DNA of 64,000 nucleotides from Enterobacter sp. Bisph1 (GTDB taxonomy: Bacteria; Pseudomonadota; Gammaproteobacteria; Enterobacterales; Enterobacteriaceae): positions 62,001 to 126,000 of the forward strand of contig NZ_JXAG01000048.1 of assembly GCF_000814905.1 (NCBI RefSeq), given 5' to 3'. Positions within the stretch are counted from its first letter, which is position 1, and every line of letters begins with the position of its first letter. Shown one piece after another: positions 21,235 to 30,582 of this stretch. The translations under genes were made by a program, and so were the position numbers. A model generated the notes under the pieces. The model did no database searches. It was not told the DNA's origin and worked only from the letters and a program-made list of their open reading frames with translations.

Positions 21235-21670
21235 AATTCTGGACCCGCGTGTTGGCAAGGATTTCCCGCTGCCGACCTATGCCACCTCCGGCTCCGCCGG
21301 ACTTGACCTGCGCGCCTGTCTCGACGACAACGTCGTTCTGGCGCCGGGCGCGACAACATTAGTACCAACCGGCCTGGCGATTCATATTGCCGATCCCTCA
21401 CTGGCGGCGGTTATCCTGCCGCGCTCAGGGCTTGGGCATAAACACGGCGTGGTACTGGGTAACCTGGTTGGGCTGATTGACTCAGATTATCAGGGGCAAC
21501 TGATGGTCTCCGTCTGGAATCGCGGGCAAGAGAGCTTTACTATCACGCCGGGCGAGCGCATCGCACAAATGGTCTTTGTGCCGGTTGTGCAGGCAGAATT
21601 CAACTTGGTGGAATCCTTTGACGCGACCGCACGCGGTGAAGGCGGCTTCGGCCATTCAGGGCGTCAATAA
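21212..21670 (+). CDS. dut: deoxyuridine triphosphatase
   Basis: 152 residues from the ATG at 21212, with a second ATG directly after it. It hydrolyses dUTP to dUMP and keeps uracil out of DNA. All five dUTPase motifs are seen, including [26 protein letters not shown] and the C-terminal [10 protein letters not shown] arm. It starts inside coaBC by 23 bases. Confidence 0.97.
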   Translation: MMKKIDVKILDPRVGKDFPLPTYATSGSAGLDLRACLDDNVVLAPGATTLVPTGLAIHIADPSLAAVILPRSGLGHKHGVVLGNLVGLIDSDYQGQLMVSVWNRGQESFTITPGERIAQMVFVPVVQAEFNLVESFDATARGEGGFGHSGRQ

Positions 21671-21716
21671 CCCGCCCTTTTTAACGCATCACACGGCGAA
21701 ATAATGCGATAACATC

Positions 21717-21741
21717 CCCGCAAACACCTATCGTTTGCGGG
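21717..21741 (+). terminator. hairpin between dut and slmA
   Basis: A perfect 9-bp inverted repeat (CCCGCAAAC/GTTTGCGGG) with a 7-base loop. No long T run follows, so termination may be partial. Confidence 0.5.
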
Positions 21742-21795
21742 TCGCCCTGTGGTTGCTCGCCAGACAAGTGCTTATTTTCAGGGGTATTTTGCAAC

Positions 21796-22392
21796 ATGGC
21801 AGAAAAACAAACCGCGAAAAAGAACCGTCGCGAGGAAATACTGCAATCTCTGGCGCTGATGCTGGAATCCAGCGATGGAAGCCAGCGTATTACGACGGCA
21901 AAACTGGCGGCGTCCGTTGGCGTTTCTGAAGCGGCGCTGTACCGCCACTTCCCCAGTAAAATGCGCATGTTCGACAGCCTGATCGAGTTTATCGAAGATA
22001 GCCTGATTACCCGTATCAACCTGATTTTAAAAGATGAGAAGGATACGACTTCGCGCCTGCGCCTGATCGTGTTGCTGATTCTGGGCTTTGGCGAGCGTAA
22101 TCCGGGTTTAACGCGCATTCTGACCGGGCATGCGCTGATGTTTGAACAGGATCGCCTGCAGGGGCGCATTAACCAGCTGTTCGAGCGTATTGAAGCGCAG
22201 CTGCGCCAGGTGCTGCGTGAACGTAAAATGCGTGAAGGCGAGGGGTATGCCAACGACGAAACGCTGCTGGCAAGCCAGATACTGGCCTTTTGCGAAGGCA
22301 TGCTGTCACGCTATGTGCGTAGCGAGTTTAAATATAGCCCGACGGACGATTTCGACGCTCGCTGGCCGCTGTTGGCGGCGCAACTACAGTAA
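21796..22392 (+). CDS. slmA: nucleoid occlusion factor SlmA
   Basis: 198 residues, the exact family length. TetR-type protein that binds chromosomal SBS sites and blocks FtsZ ring assembly over the nucleoid. The helix-turn-helix is near residues 30-55 ([24 protein letters not shown]). It follows dut, as in E. coli. Confidence 0.97.
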   Translation: MAEKQTAKKNRREEILQSLALMLESSDGSQRITTAKLAASVGVSEAALYRHFPSKMRMFDSLIEFIEDSLITRINLILKDEKDTTSRLRLIVLLILGFGERNPGLTRILTGHALMFEQDRLQGRINQLFERIEAQLRQVLRERKMREGEGYANDETLLASQILAFCEGMLSRYVRSEFKYSPTDDFDARWPLLAAQLQ

Positions 22393-22398
22393 TATTTT

Positions 22399-22419
22399 AT
22401 GCAGCCCTTGTGGCTGCAT
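22399..22419 (+). terminator. hairpin after slmA
   Basis: An 8-bp inverted repeat ATGCAGCC/GGCTGCAT with a 5-base loop directly after the slmA stop, followed by TCTCATTT. Probable terminator. Confidence 0.6.
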
Positions 22420-22571
22420 TCTCATTTCCCCGCATTCTGTGAAAAAGCCCAACCTTATTCGTTAATATGCCAGATGTTTTGGCGACGCCGTTTTTCTACC
22501 CTCCCTCTGGCAGTCTCATTCTACTTAAGCGAAATAATCCTCAAAATACCCTACAAATAAGGAGACGCTTG

Positions 22572-23588
22572 ATGGCAACATCACGTCGGGAACTGCTTAA
22601 ACTCAGCGGTATCGCTACCGCATCCCTGCTTATCAGCCACAAAAGTCTTGCCGCCTGGGCTCCCTCGGCCCGCTATCCCGATCCCGCCATCGTCGCGCTG
22701 GATGACTCATTTCGCGACTATATGGTTGCCAGCGCTAAAGTGGAGCAGATTGCCACCGGATGCCGCTGGGCGGAGGGTCCGGTGTGGTTTGGCGATGCAC
22801 GCATGCTGCTGTGGAGCGATATTCCCAACAACGCAGTGATGCGCTGGGATGAAGCCACCGGTACCACCAGCGTCTTTCGCCAGCCCTCAAATAATGCCAA
22901 CGGTCATGCACGCGACCGAGAAGGGCGACTCATCAGTTGTGAACACGATACCCGACGCATAACGCGTACAGAATATGACGGCACCGTCACCGTACTGGCG
23001 GACAGCTATGACGGGAAGCCCCTGAACTCCCCGAACGATATTGCCGTCAAATCAGACGGCTCTATCTGGTTTACCGATCCACCGTTTGGCATTGCCGGGT
23101 TTTATGAAGGTCATAAAGCGACTTCGCAGCTGCCGCAAAACGTTTACCGCCTGGATCCTGAAACACGCAAGCTGGACGTTGTGTTGGGCGACGTTAAAGG
23201 GCCAAACGGCATTTGCTTCTCACCGGATGAAAAAACGCTTTACGTGGTGGAGAGCCGCGCCACGCCAAACCGCCTGATCCTGGCGTGGGATGTTGAGGCG
23301 AATACGCTAAAAAACCGCCGGGTGCATATTGATTGCGGTAACGGTACAGCTGACGGCATCGCTATCGATATGCAAGGCAATTTGTGGTGCGGCTGGGGAA
23401 TGGGAACAGAGGAGCTGGACGGTGTGCGGATATTCAATCCACAAGGCAAAGCGATTGGCATGATCCATCTGCCGGAGCGCTGCGCCAATTTATGCTTTGG
23501 CGGCGAACAGCGAAATCGCCTGTTTATGGCATCCAGCACCTCGGTCTATGCGCTCTATGTGAATACTCAGGGGGCAAAACTGGTCTGA
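22572..23588 (+). CDS. Tat-exported SMP-30/gluconolactonase-family protein
   Basis: 338 residues from the ATG at 22572, which follows AGGAGA; a frame from 22467 is upstream and unlikely. The N-terminus TSRRELLKLSGIATASLLI is a twin-arginine signal, so export in folded form to the periplasm is expected. The rest is a six-bladed SMP-30 beta-propeller: WAEGPVWFG (metal Glu) near residue 67, NSPNDIAVKSDGSIWFTD near 151 and NGTADGIAIDMQGNLW near 256. Likely a sugar-lactone hydrolase. It is inserted between slmA and pyrE, which are adjacent in E. coli. Confidence 0.85.
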   Translation: MATSRRELLKLSGIATASLLISHKSLAAWAPSARYPDPAIVALDDSFRDYMVASAKVEQIATGCRWAEGPVWFGDARMLLWSDIPNNAVMRWDEATGTTSVFRQPSNNANGHARDREGRLISCEHDTRRITRTEYDGTVTVLADSYDGKPLNSPNDIAVKSDGSIWFTDPPFGIAGFYEGHKATSQLPQNVYRLDPETRKLDVVLGDVKGPNGICFSPDEKTLYVVESRATPNRLILAWDVEANTLKNRRVHIDCGNGTADGIAIDMQGNLWCGWGMGTEELDGVRIFNPQGKAIGMIHLPERCANLCFGGEQRNRLFMASSTSVYALYVNTQGAKLV

Positions 23589-23594
23589 AATTGA

Positions 23595-23615
23595 CCCGGC
23601 AGGCTCGCTGCCGGG
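23595..23615 (+). terminator. terminator of the SMP-30 gene
   Basis: CCCGGCA/TGCCGGG stem 7 bases after the stop, followed by CTCATTTTTA. It also faces the convergent pyrE stop. Confidence 0.7.
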
Positions 23616-23622
23616 CTCATTT

Positions 23623-24264
23623 TTATACGCCGTACTGCTCGCGATAAGCGCGCACTGAGGCCAGGTGATCGGCCATCTCCGGTTTCTCTTCCAGATAAGC
23701 AATCAGATCTTTCAGCGTGATAATCGAAATTACGTTGCAGCCATAATCGCGTTCCACTTCCTGAATCGCCGAAATATCGCCGCGTCCGCGCTCCTGGCGA
23801 TCCAGTGAAATCAATACGCCAGCGAGGGTTGCGCCGTTCGCCTGGATGATCTCCATCGACTCGCGAATCGCCGTACCGGCGGTGATCACATCGTCCACCA
23901 GCATCACGCGGCCCTGCAAGGCGCTGCCCACCAGATTGCCGCCTTCACCGTGGTCTTTCGCTTCTTTGCGGTTAAAGCAGTAAGGCACATCGCGCTCGTG
24001 ATGTTCAGCCAGCGCCACCGCGGTGGTGGTAGCGATAGGAATGCCTTTATAGGCCGGGCCAAACAGCAGATCAAAATCGATACCGGAATCCACCAGCGCT
24101 TCGGCGTAAAAACGGCCTAACAACGCCAGATCGCGCCCGGTATTAAACAGCCCGGCGTTGAAGAAATAGGGGCTTTTGCGCCCGGATTTCAGCGTAAACT
24201 CGCCGAACTTCAGTACCTGTTTGTTAAGCGCAAATTCAATAAACTGACGCTGGTACGCTTTCAT
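23623..24264 (-). CDS. pyrE: orotate phosphoribosyltransferase
   Basis: 213 residues from the ATG at 24264; a longer frame to 24291 is not conserved. It makes OMP from orotate and PRPP in pyrimidine synthesis. The PRPP-binding motif is [14 protein letters not shown] near residue 119. It is downstream of rph and its transcription is controlled by the attenuator between the two genes. Confidence 0.97.
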   Translation of the reverse strand: MKAYQRQFIEFALNKQVLKFGEFTLKSGRKSPYFFNAGLFNTGRDLALLGRFYAEALVDSGIDFDLLFGPAYKGIPIATTTAVALAEHHERDVPYCFNRKEAKDHGEGGNLVGSALQGRVMLVDDVITAGTAIRESMEIIQANGATLAGVLISLDRQERGRGDISAIQEVERDYGCNVISIITLKDLIAYLEEKPEMADHLASVRAYREQYGV

Positions 24265-24351
24265 GGATCCGCTCCTCATCTCACTTTTCATCGTTTACAG
24301 ATTACGTCACACACTTCGCGCCGCCTTGTGTTATCGGCCTGAAGTATGATG

Positions 24352-24384
24352 CGCAAAAAAAAGGGCGACTTCTCAGTCGCCCTT
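24352..24384 (-). promoter_or_regulatory. rph-pyrE transcription attenuator
   Basis: On the minus strand, AAGGGCGACT and AGTCGCCC pair around a short loop and are followed by eight U residues, between the rph stop and the pyrE start. In E. coli the same hairpin ends transcription when UTP is high, because ribosomes trailing in rph are uncoupled from polymerase. Here rph is intact, so the coupling should work as in strains with functional rph. Confidence 0.85.
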
Positions 24385-24388
24385 AAAA

Positions 24389-25105
24389 TTAATTCGCTAA
24401 CGCCGCTTTCTGCGTAGCGATAATCGATTCGATCCCCCCTCTGGCCAGCGCCAGCAGGGTCATTAGCTCTTCATGGGAGAAGGGTTCGCCTTCTGCCGTG
24501 CCTTGTACTTCAATCATACGGCCGTCTTCGGTCATCACCACGTTCATGTCGGTTTCAGCCGCGGAATCTTCCACGTACTCAAGATCGCAAACCGCTTCGC
24601 CATTAACGATGCCCACGGAAACTGCGGCAACCATGCCTTTCATCGGGTTCGTTTTCAGCTTCCCGGCAGCAACCAGTTTATTCAGCGCATCCGCCAGCGC
24701 AACACATGCGCCGGTGATCGACGCCGTACGCGTACCGCCATCGGCCTGAATCACGTCGCAGTCGAGGGTGATGGTAAATTCACCCAGCGCGTTTAAATCC
24801 ACCGCTGCACGCAACGCGCGTGCAATCAGGCGCTGGATTTCCATCGTGCGACCGCCCTGTTTCCCTTTCGCGGCTTCGCGCGCATTACGGGTATGGGTCG
24901 AGCGCGGCAGCATGCCATATTCGGCGGTGATCCAACCTTGTCCCTGACCTTTCAGGAAACGCGGAACGCCCTCTTCAATGGAGGCGGTGCACAGCACTTT
25001 GGTATCACCAAATTCAACCAGCACGGAACCTTCAGCGTGTTTTGTGTAATTACGGGTCAGGGTAACGGGGCGCACTTGAGTGGCGCTACGGCCTGCTGGA
25101 CGCAT
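24389..25105 (-). CDS. rph: ribonuclease PH
   Basis: 238 residues, full length, unlike the frameshifted allele of E. coli K-12. A phosphate-dependent 3' exoribonuclease for tRNA maturation. Motifs include [28 protein letters not shown] at the N-terminus (given in part only: [18 protein letters not shown]) and [19 protein letters not shown] near residue 115. It leads the rph-pyrE operon and is divergent from yicC. Confidence 0.96.
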   Translation of the reverse strand: MRPAGRSATQVRPVTLTRNYTKHAEGSVLVEFGDTKVLCTASIEEGVPRFLKGQGQGWITAEYGMLPRSTHTRNAREAAKGKQGGRTMEIQRLIARALRAAVDLNALGEFTITLDCDVIQADGGTRTASITGACVALADALNKLVAAGKLKTNPMKGMVAAVSVGIVNGEAVCDLEYVEDSAAETDMNVVMTEDGRMIEVQGTAEGEPFSHEELMTLLALARGGIESIIATQKAALAN

Positions 25106-25228
25106 GATAATTTCTCCGGCTTATCGAATGTGGCTGCGCATTATACTGGCTAAGCCAGGTTATTCCTATCCTGATAAGGCCATGAAAGCTATAATCCCCG
25201 CATCTCTCTATTAAAAACGGGAACGTCT

Positions 25229-26092
25229 ATGATCCGCAGTATGACCGCCTATGCCCGGCGTGAAATCAAGGGCGAATGGGGCTCTGCCTCCTGGGAACTG
25301 CGCTCGGTTAACCAGCGTTATCTGGAAACCTACTTCCGACTGCCTGAGCAATTTCGCAGCCTTGAACCGGTGGTACGTGAACGTCTCCGTAATCGACTGA
25401 CGCGCGGTAAAGTTGAATGTAATCTCCGTTTTGAGCCCGATGTCAGCGCGCAAAGCGAACTGATCCTCAACGAAAAACTGGCTAAACAGCTGGTAACGGC
25501 GGCGAACTGGGTAAAAATGCAGAGCGACGAAGGCGAGATCAACCCGGTTGATATTCTGCGCTGGCCAGGCGTTATGGCAGCCCAAGAGCAGGATCTGGAC
25601 GCTATCGCCGCGCAAATTCTCGGCGCACTGGATGGCGCGCTGGATGATTTTATCATCGCCCGTGAAACCGAAGGTCAGGCGCTGAAATCTCTGATTGAGC
25701 AGCGTCTGGAAGGTGTAAGCACCGAAGTCAGCAAAGTCCGTGCCCATATGCCGGAAATCCTGCAGTGGCAGCGCGAGCGGCTGGTTTCTAAGCTGGAAGA
25801 GGCGCAGGTGCAGCTTGAGAACAATCGTCTCGAGCAGGAGCTGGTGATGATGGCGCAGCGTATTGACGTGGCGGAAGAGCTGGATCGCCTCGAAGCGCAC
25901 GTGAAAGAGACTTACAACATTCTGAAGAAAAAAGAGGCTGTTGGTCGTCGTCTCGACTTTATGATGCAGGAGTTTAACCGCGAGTCGAACACGCTGGCTT
26001 CCAAGTCGATTAATGCGGAAGTGACTAATTCTGCCATCGAGCTGAAAGTGCTGATTGAGCAAATGCGCGAGCAGATTCAGAATATCGAGTAA
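25229..26092 (+). CDS. yicC: YicC family endoribonuclease
   Basis: 287 residues. Starts MIRSMTAYARREIKGEWGS and ends with a conserved helical region (EFNRESNTLASKSINAEVTN, then IELKVLIEQMREQIQNIE). YicC proteins are metal-dependent endoribonucleases reported to affect small RNA turnover. The last 21 bases are the left attachment repeat of the island that follows. Confidence 0.94.
   Translation: MIRSMTAYARREIKGEWGSASWELRSVNQRYLETYFRLPEQFRSLEPVVRERLRNRLTRGKVECNLRFEPDVSAQSELILNEKLAKQLVTAANWVKMQSDEGEINPVDILRWPGVMAAQEQDLDAIAAQILGALDGALDDFIIARETEGQALKSLIEQRLEGVSTEVSKVRAHMPEILQWQRERLVSKLEEAQVQLENNRLEQELVMMAQRIDVAEELDRLEAHVKETYNILKKKEAVGRRLDFMMQEFNRESNTLASKSINAEVTNSAIELKVLIEQMREQIQNIE
26072..26092 (+). 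repeat. left attachment repeat (attL) of the yicC island
   Basis: The end of yicC, coding QIQNIE-stop, starting CAGATTCAGAATATCGA. It recurs at 31229-31249 with a single, synonymous change (GAG to GAA). The left copy keeps the yicC reading frame whole. A 3' gene end is a usual target for P4-type integrases. Confidence 0.85.
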
Positions 26093-26119
26093 TACCCTTA
26101 ACCGTAAAATATATTCTAT

Positions 26120-26142
26120 AACGCCCTGAAAAAAGGGCGTTT
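26120..26142 (+). terminator. hairpin after yicC, left edge of the island
   Basis: Perfect 8-bp inverted repeat AACGCCCT/AGGGCGTT with a short A-rich loop, 27 bases past the yicC stop. There is little T run after it, so it is a likely but not certain terminator. Confidence 0.5.
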
Positions 26143-26318
26143 AACGCCTAAACACTTCATAAGTGTGTCCACTTGAATCCAACAACGTCCCGCTTACTCT
26201 GGGTAGTAAATTGGGTACTAAATCTCTTTACTTCCCCTTCTAGGTACCATATAAACCGTCTACTACCCACACCCTTTCCAGAGCTACCTATCCGTGCATG
26301 GGCTGAACAGAGGCTTAT

Positions 26319-27530
26319 ATGGGAACGTTAACGGTTAAAGAAGTGCAGGCTATCGTCAGGAAGGGTAAAGCTGGGCGCTATGGAGACGGCGAAGGTCTTT
26401 ACCTAATGCTTCCACCTAAAGGATCCCCATATTGGATGATCCGCTACACTATCAACGGTAAAAGAAAAGCGCTTACCCTTGGCAAGCAAACGGATTTATA
26501 GCTTGCGGAAGTTCGGTCTGAAGCAGACGCAGCACGTAAAAAGGTAAGAGCCGGTAATGACCCAGTCGCGGAACGCAAGTTAAGCCGTCCTGCAGCTATC
26601 ACCACTGTGAATGAACTCTTTGACGACTGGTTTGTTGAATTACAAAAAAGACTCAAAAATCCTCAAATCCCAGAACGAGTGTTCAAAAAAGACATTTCAC
26701 CTCAGATAGGTCTACTCGCAATCGACAAAGTTACACCTCTGCACGTAAGAGCGATCATTCGAAAAATATTTGATAGCGGAAGGCCTTCAATTTCCAATGA
26801 CGCTTTGCTTTACATGAAGCAGCTGTTCAATCATGCGATTAAACTTGGCCTTACCATGCACAATCCCGCAGCGGCCTTCAGAGTAAACGACGCAGGCGGA
26901 GTGGAGAAAAGCAGAGACAGAGCACTGACACTTGACGAGATTGGCTTCGTTTTCAAAAAATTCAAGGAAAACTCAGATAGCTTCAGTAGAGATAATTATA
27001 TCGCATGCGCCCTTTTGATTTTGTTGGGGGTCAGGAAGACAGATCTGACAGAAAGCAAATGGACAGAATATAAACTGGAAGATAGCAAGTGGGTGTTACC
27101 TGCTGACAGAAGTAAGATTGGCAAAGAGATTGCCATACCTCTTTCACCACTTGCATAAACTTTTTTCAACGAACTAAAAGTTCGTGCATGTGGTTCAGAG
27201 TATGTATTTCCAAACAGACGAGTAAGCAAAACACCTCATATGGGCAAAGATACGCTTAACAGAGCGATAGCAAAACTATTCGGTCAGGAGCCTGGTAAGA
27301 AGATTCAGCCACCCAATAAAATGGAAAATCTTGAATATTTCACCGTTCATGACTTGAGAAGAACCTGCCGAAGCTTGCTCGCTTCATTGTCCGTACCACC
27401 TCATATTGCAGAAAGGTGTCTGAATCATAAAATAGAAGGCGTGCGGGGAGTTTATGACCGTTACGATTATTACAATGAGATAAAAGAAGCTTTAAATAAT
27501 TTAAGTATAAATGTGAGAAATATTTTTTGA
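26319..27530 (+). pseudogene. P4-type tyrosine recombinase (island integrase) with two in-frame stops
   Basis: One continuous frame of 403 codons interrupted by TAG at 26499-26501 (codon 61) and TAA at 27156-27158 (codon 280). Without them it is a full-size integrase: N-terminal DUF4102-like domain (GRYGDGEGLYLMLPPKGSPYW), a SAM-like core-binding domain, and a catalytic domain keeping the Arg (LLGVRKTDL), the HDLRR box and the tyrosine (GVYDRYDY). No indel has accumulated. It is next to attL and reads away from yicC. Inactive unless both stops are read through. Confidence 0.88.
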
Positions 27531-27601
27531 AAAAAATAACTAGAAATATATTTGATGAATCAAAAAAAGGATGAAATTATATTAAGAAAGGAGATGAAAG
27601 A

Positions 27602-27811
27602 ATGAAAAAAACAACAATATTTTTATGCTTTTCTATTATCGCAAACATTGCTTCTGCCGCTTATTTTTATGAGCAGGGAACAACAGAAGTTAGTGGCTTG
27701 TGGGGGAATTTAGCATCTGCGGTTACCGGAATTAGCGCGTCACTATTCCCTATAATAATAATGATTGGATTAGATATGAGAAGTAAAGCAAGGGTTAAAG
27801 GAAAGAATTAA
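27602..27811 (+). CDS. small membrane protein, unknown function
   Basis: 69 residues after a good AAGGAGATG ribosome site. Two hydrophobic segments, about residues 4-22 and 34-55, with a basic C-terminus (RSKARVKGKN). The first segment could be a signal peptide. It is close behind the integrase. No family recognised. Confidence 0.55.
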   Translation: MKKTTIFLCFSIIANIASAAYFYEQGTTEVSGLWGNLASAVTGISASLFPIIIMIGLDMRSKARVKGKN

Positions 27812-27847
27812 CTGCCCACAACCCTCATTTTTTATTTTCAGATTAGC

Positions 27848-28258
27848 CTACTTAATTGATTCTTCTCTATAAGCAGAAACCGCTTCTGAGAAGGATATGC
27901 AACACTTCATTACAGCTGCAACAGCTAAACAAAAAATATAAACAGCACCCAAGGTTGAATTAAATATAGAATAAAGGTCTTGGTTGGTTAAATCCAACCT
28001 ATATTTGACGATTAGATATGCGGCAGCGATAGATGCAGGTAAATATAAAACAGTATCTACAGCTGACTTTAAGAATTTCTTAAAGCTCGGGTATATAAAG
28101 CGAGTAAGGGCGATACCAAATATCAATGGTAAATCAATTAGTAAGTATCCCCACCAATTGAGATTTAACTGACAGGCCACAAAAGCCATAACAAAAAAAT
28201 AAATCAGCACTAATAATATAGCAAAATTACGCTCCTTGCTAAAAAGCTTATTCTTCAT
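27848..28258 (-). CDS. membrane protein, unknown function
   Basis: 136 residues with about four hydrophobic segments (near residues 12-30, 35-54, 70-86 and 103-122) and a basic N-terminus (MKNKLFSKERN). It is convergent with the 69-residue gene. Not recognised. AT-rich, like the rest of the island. Confidence 0.6.
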   Translation of the reverse strand: MKNKLFSKERNFAILLVLIYFFVMAFVACQLNLNWWGYLLIDLPLIFGIALTRFIYPSFKKFLKSAVDTVLYLPASIAAAYLIVKYRLDLTNQDLYSIFNSTLGAVYIFCLAVAAVMKCCISFSEAVSAYREESIK

Positions 28259-28353
28259 AAACTAAACCTTTTAAATTAATTTTTATAAAAAACTGGAAAA
28301 AAATTATCGATAAAATCATAATTTAAAACCTTTCAAATTGTAAAGGAAATCTT

Positions 28354-29180
28354 ATGAAAAATTGGTCCACGGAAGACACCAAGGCCGTCAAAACATGGTT
28401 AAGCATTGAAAAATACAAAAGATTTGAAGAAACCACTTTAAACTGTTTGTACCATGAACTCTGGGCGAGAGCCCTCCTCTTCAAACCATGGTCTACAGTA
28501 GAAGAGAAGAGCGGCCTTGGCGGATACATGAGTCAAATTTTTAGTGGCAAGCCATTCCTCTTTGAGCGTAAACAGCTCGACTACTTGCAAAGTGAGCAAA
28601 CTCTTCAAAGCGTTCCTCACATCTTCATTACAGATATAACCAGACTTGCTGAACTCAGTGTAACTGGCCTCAGAGCTAATTTGTTCACTTGGGAGGAAGG
28701 TAGCGACGAGTACTGTGTCAATCTTCCTGACCACGAGGACTACGTATCAACGGTTATGACAGCGATATGTGAGAAGACAGTTCTATTAGAGATAGATCTT
28801 GCGAGCGGAACGGACGACGAAATTGCTGAATCAATCAGAGCGGCGTTACCGCAGTGGCGCAAAGTCTTAGGAGTGGAAGAGAAGAGCTGTCAGGCATGGT
28901 TCGCTTCGGATATGGGACGATAAAGAAAATTATCACTTACAGGCTAATCGCTATGCTCGACGTGCTTCTATGGGCAAAAATGAATGATCTGCGCCTCTCT
29001 GACGATAGGCTGTCGAGACTCTTGTACACAGACGAAGACGACGAGGCAATGATTCGTCTGAACTACCATATCAAAGACGCAGACAGGCCCTTGGCTATGA
29101 AAGCAGCAACGATAGACTTCATTAGGCAGTTCAACTTCTTCATAAATCGAAACCCTCATCTTAAAAAGATGAAGGTTTAG
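28354..29180 (+). pseudogene. frameshifted hypothetical protein (possibly DUF6387-like)
   Basis: Two overlapping frames read as one protein. The first runs from ATG 28354 to TAA 28923 (189 residues). The second, in another frame, supplies the missing C-terminus from about 28890 (MVRFGYGTIKKIITYRL ... LLYTDEDDEAMI ... NPHLKKMKV) and stops at 29180. The shift lies near 28880-28900. The C-terminus reminds me of DUF6387 proteins, but this is from memory. Function unknown. Confidence 0.65.
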
Positions 29181-29251
29181 GAAGTTATGAAATTACAAGT
29201 GCAGATTAAATCATTTACATTCTATAAAATTTAAATAAAGAGAGGAATTGT

Positions 29252-30409
29252 GTGGGAAGTGACATGATCTTGGAAAGACTTAAAGAAAAATGGAAACAAA
29301 ACTTCGAGTCCAGATTTGAATTTTTCTTAAACCTTACAGGAGAGGAAAGGAAATTCACAAAAGACATTTACGAAGCATTTTTAATTTCGCTGGAACAAAT
29401 TTATAAAGATTTTATACCTTATAAAGACAAACACTTTGACATAGAAATCTTATCAAAAGAAAGCGAAAAATATGACCAACGTATTGCCGAAGTTTTATTC
29501 AACTTTCATTTAAGAAGAACAGGTTTTGTCGATATCAAGAGTAAAAACGAAGGACCTGATTTCTTTGCCACAAAAAATGGGCACAAATTCTGTTTTGAGG
29601 TTGTAACACCGACTCCAAATCAAGAAATAAAAAAATTAATCAACAAAAAAGAGCTTAATGATTCAGAGAGGATATTACTGTATAAGGAGCGTTTGTTAAC
29701 GGTAACTTCATCGATATCTAGAAAGCTTGAAGACTTAGAAAGATTCAAGGAAAAAGGAATTGTAAATGAAGATGAAAATTACATAATTGTCATTAATGAT
29801 TCTTTATTATTACCCTATGACGCCCCATGGTATGGCGTCATTAACAATGTATGTATATCTGACAGCACCCTACCGATTTCAGTAGATGCCACGATGGGAA
29901 GATCTGAAATAGATTTTGACATGGAACTATATAATGAAAATTATGAAAATACAACTTCCAAATCAAACATAAAACTTAAAAAAATGGTTGTGAAGAATAA
30001 TATAAGCGTAACATTTAACAATCAGACGTCAACTGGAAGCGATAGCTTTTTATACATTAATGTGAAAGAAATGATACCAACCCGCAAAGCTTCAAACACG
30101 ATAATTGTCGATATATCTGAATCGACAAATGCTGCAGGGTTTTATCAAATAACACTTAGAGAAGATATTTTCTTTTTATTAGTATTTGAGCACATGAGGA
30201 CTAACTTGCCCAAATCAGCATTAATAAGCAGGACTCAAGAAAAATATATACTTAGAAAAAACATTCCATATTATGTTTTTTATAATATACACGAAGATAA
30301 GGTTCAACCCGATATATCTCCTGCATATATTTTAGGTAAAGATTTAGACCATTTTAATAATCAAAGCATATACAATAATCTATATAGTAAATTTATCAAA
30401 AAAAAATAG
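29252..30409 (+). CDS. hypothetical protein with a PD-(D/E)XK-like motif
   Basis: 385 residues from a GTG at 29252, which has AGAGGA five to nine bases upstream; ATG 29264 is an alternative. Very AT-rich and Lys-rich. Near residues 103-121 GPDFFATKNGHKFCFEVVTP matches the strand-loop-strand of a PD-(D/E)XK nuclease, with Asp and Glu but a Val where Lys is usual. No other domain recognised. It is the only intact large gene of the island; a restriction or other defence role is possible but unproven. Confidence 0.6.
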   Translation: MGSDMILERLKEKWKQNFESRFEFFLNLTGEERKFTKDIYEAFLISLEQIYKDFIPYKDKHFDIEILSKESEKYDQRIAEVLFNFHLRRTGFVDIKSKNEGPDFFATKNGHKFCFEVVTPTPNQEIKKLINKKELNDSERILLYKERLLTVTSSISRKLEDLERFKEKGIVNEDENYIIVINDSLLLPYDAPWYGVINNVCISDSTLPISVDATMGRSEIDFDMELYNENYENTTSKSNIKLKKMVVKNNISVTFNNQTSTGSDSFLYINVKEMIPTRKASNTIIVDISESTNAAGFYQITLREDIFFLLVFEHMRTNLPKSALISRTQEKYILRKNIPYYVFYNIHEDKVQPDISPAYILGKDLDHFNNQSIYNNLYSKFIKKK

Positions 30410-30582
30410 AAACATAAGGCTTTCGCAGCAACTGAAATTCTCGGGTTCCAGCTGACCTATCCTTCAGTGGCTCTGTTTTTTCGAGCCACCCTAACCCGAC
30501 TCTCCCTCTCTCAAGTACATTTGCTCTCGTCGAAAACGAACCAAGGAGAGCAACATGAATCCGCAAAACACCAACCTAATGC

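Noticed and set aside
26499-27158. Programmed read-through of the integrase stops, or selenocysteine insertion
   Set aside because: The codons are TAG and TAA, not TGA, and no recoding signal is visible. Mutation is simpler.
30430-30582. Short ORF from ATG 30555 ([20 protein letters not shown]) and the hairpin near 30475
   Set aside because: Twenty codons running into the IS fragment junction, with no conserved pattern; most likely the truncated edge of another sequence.
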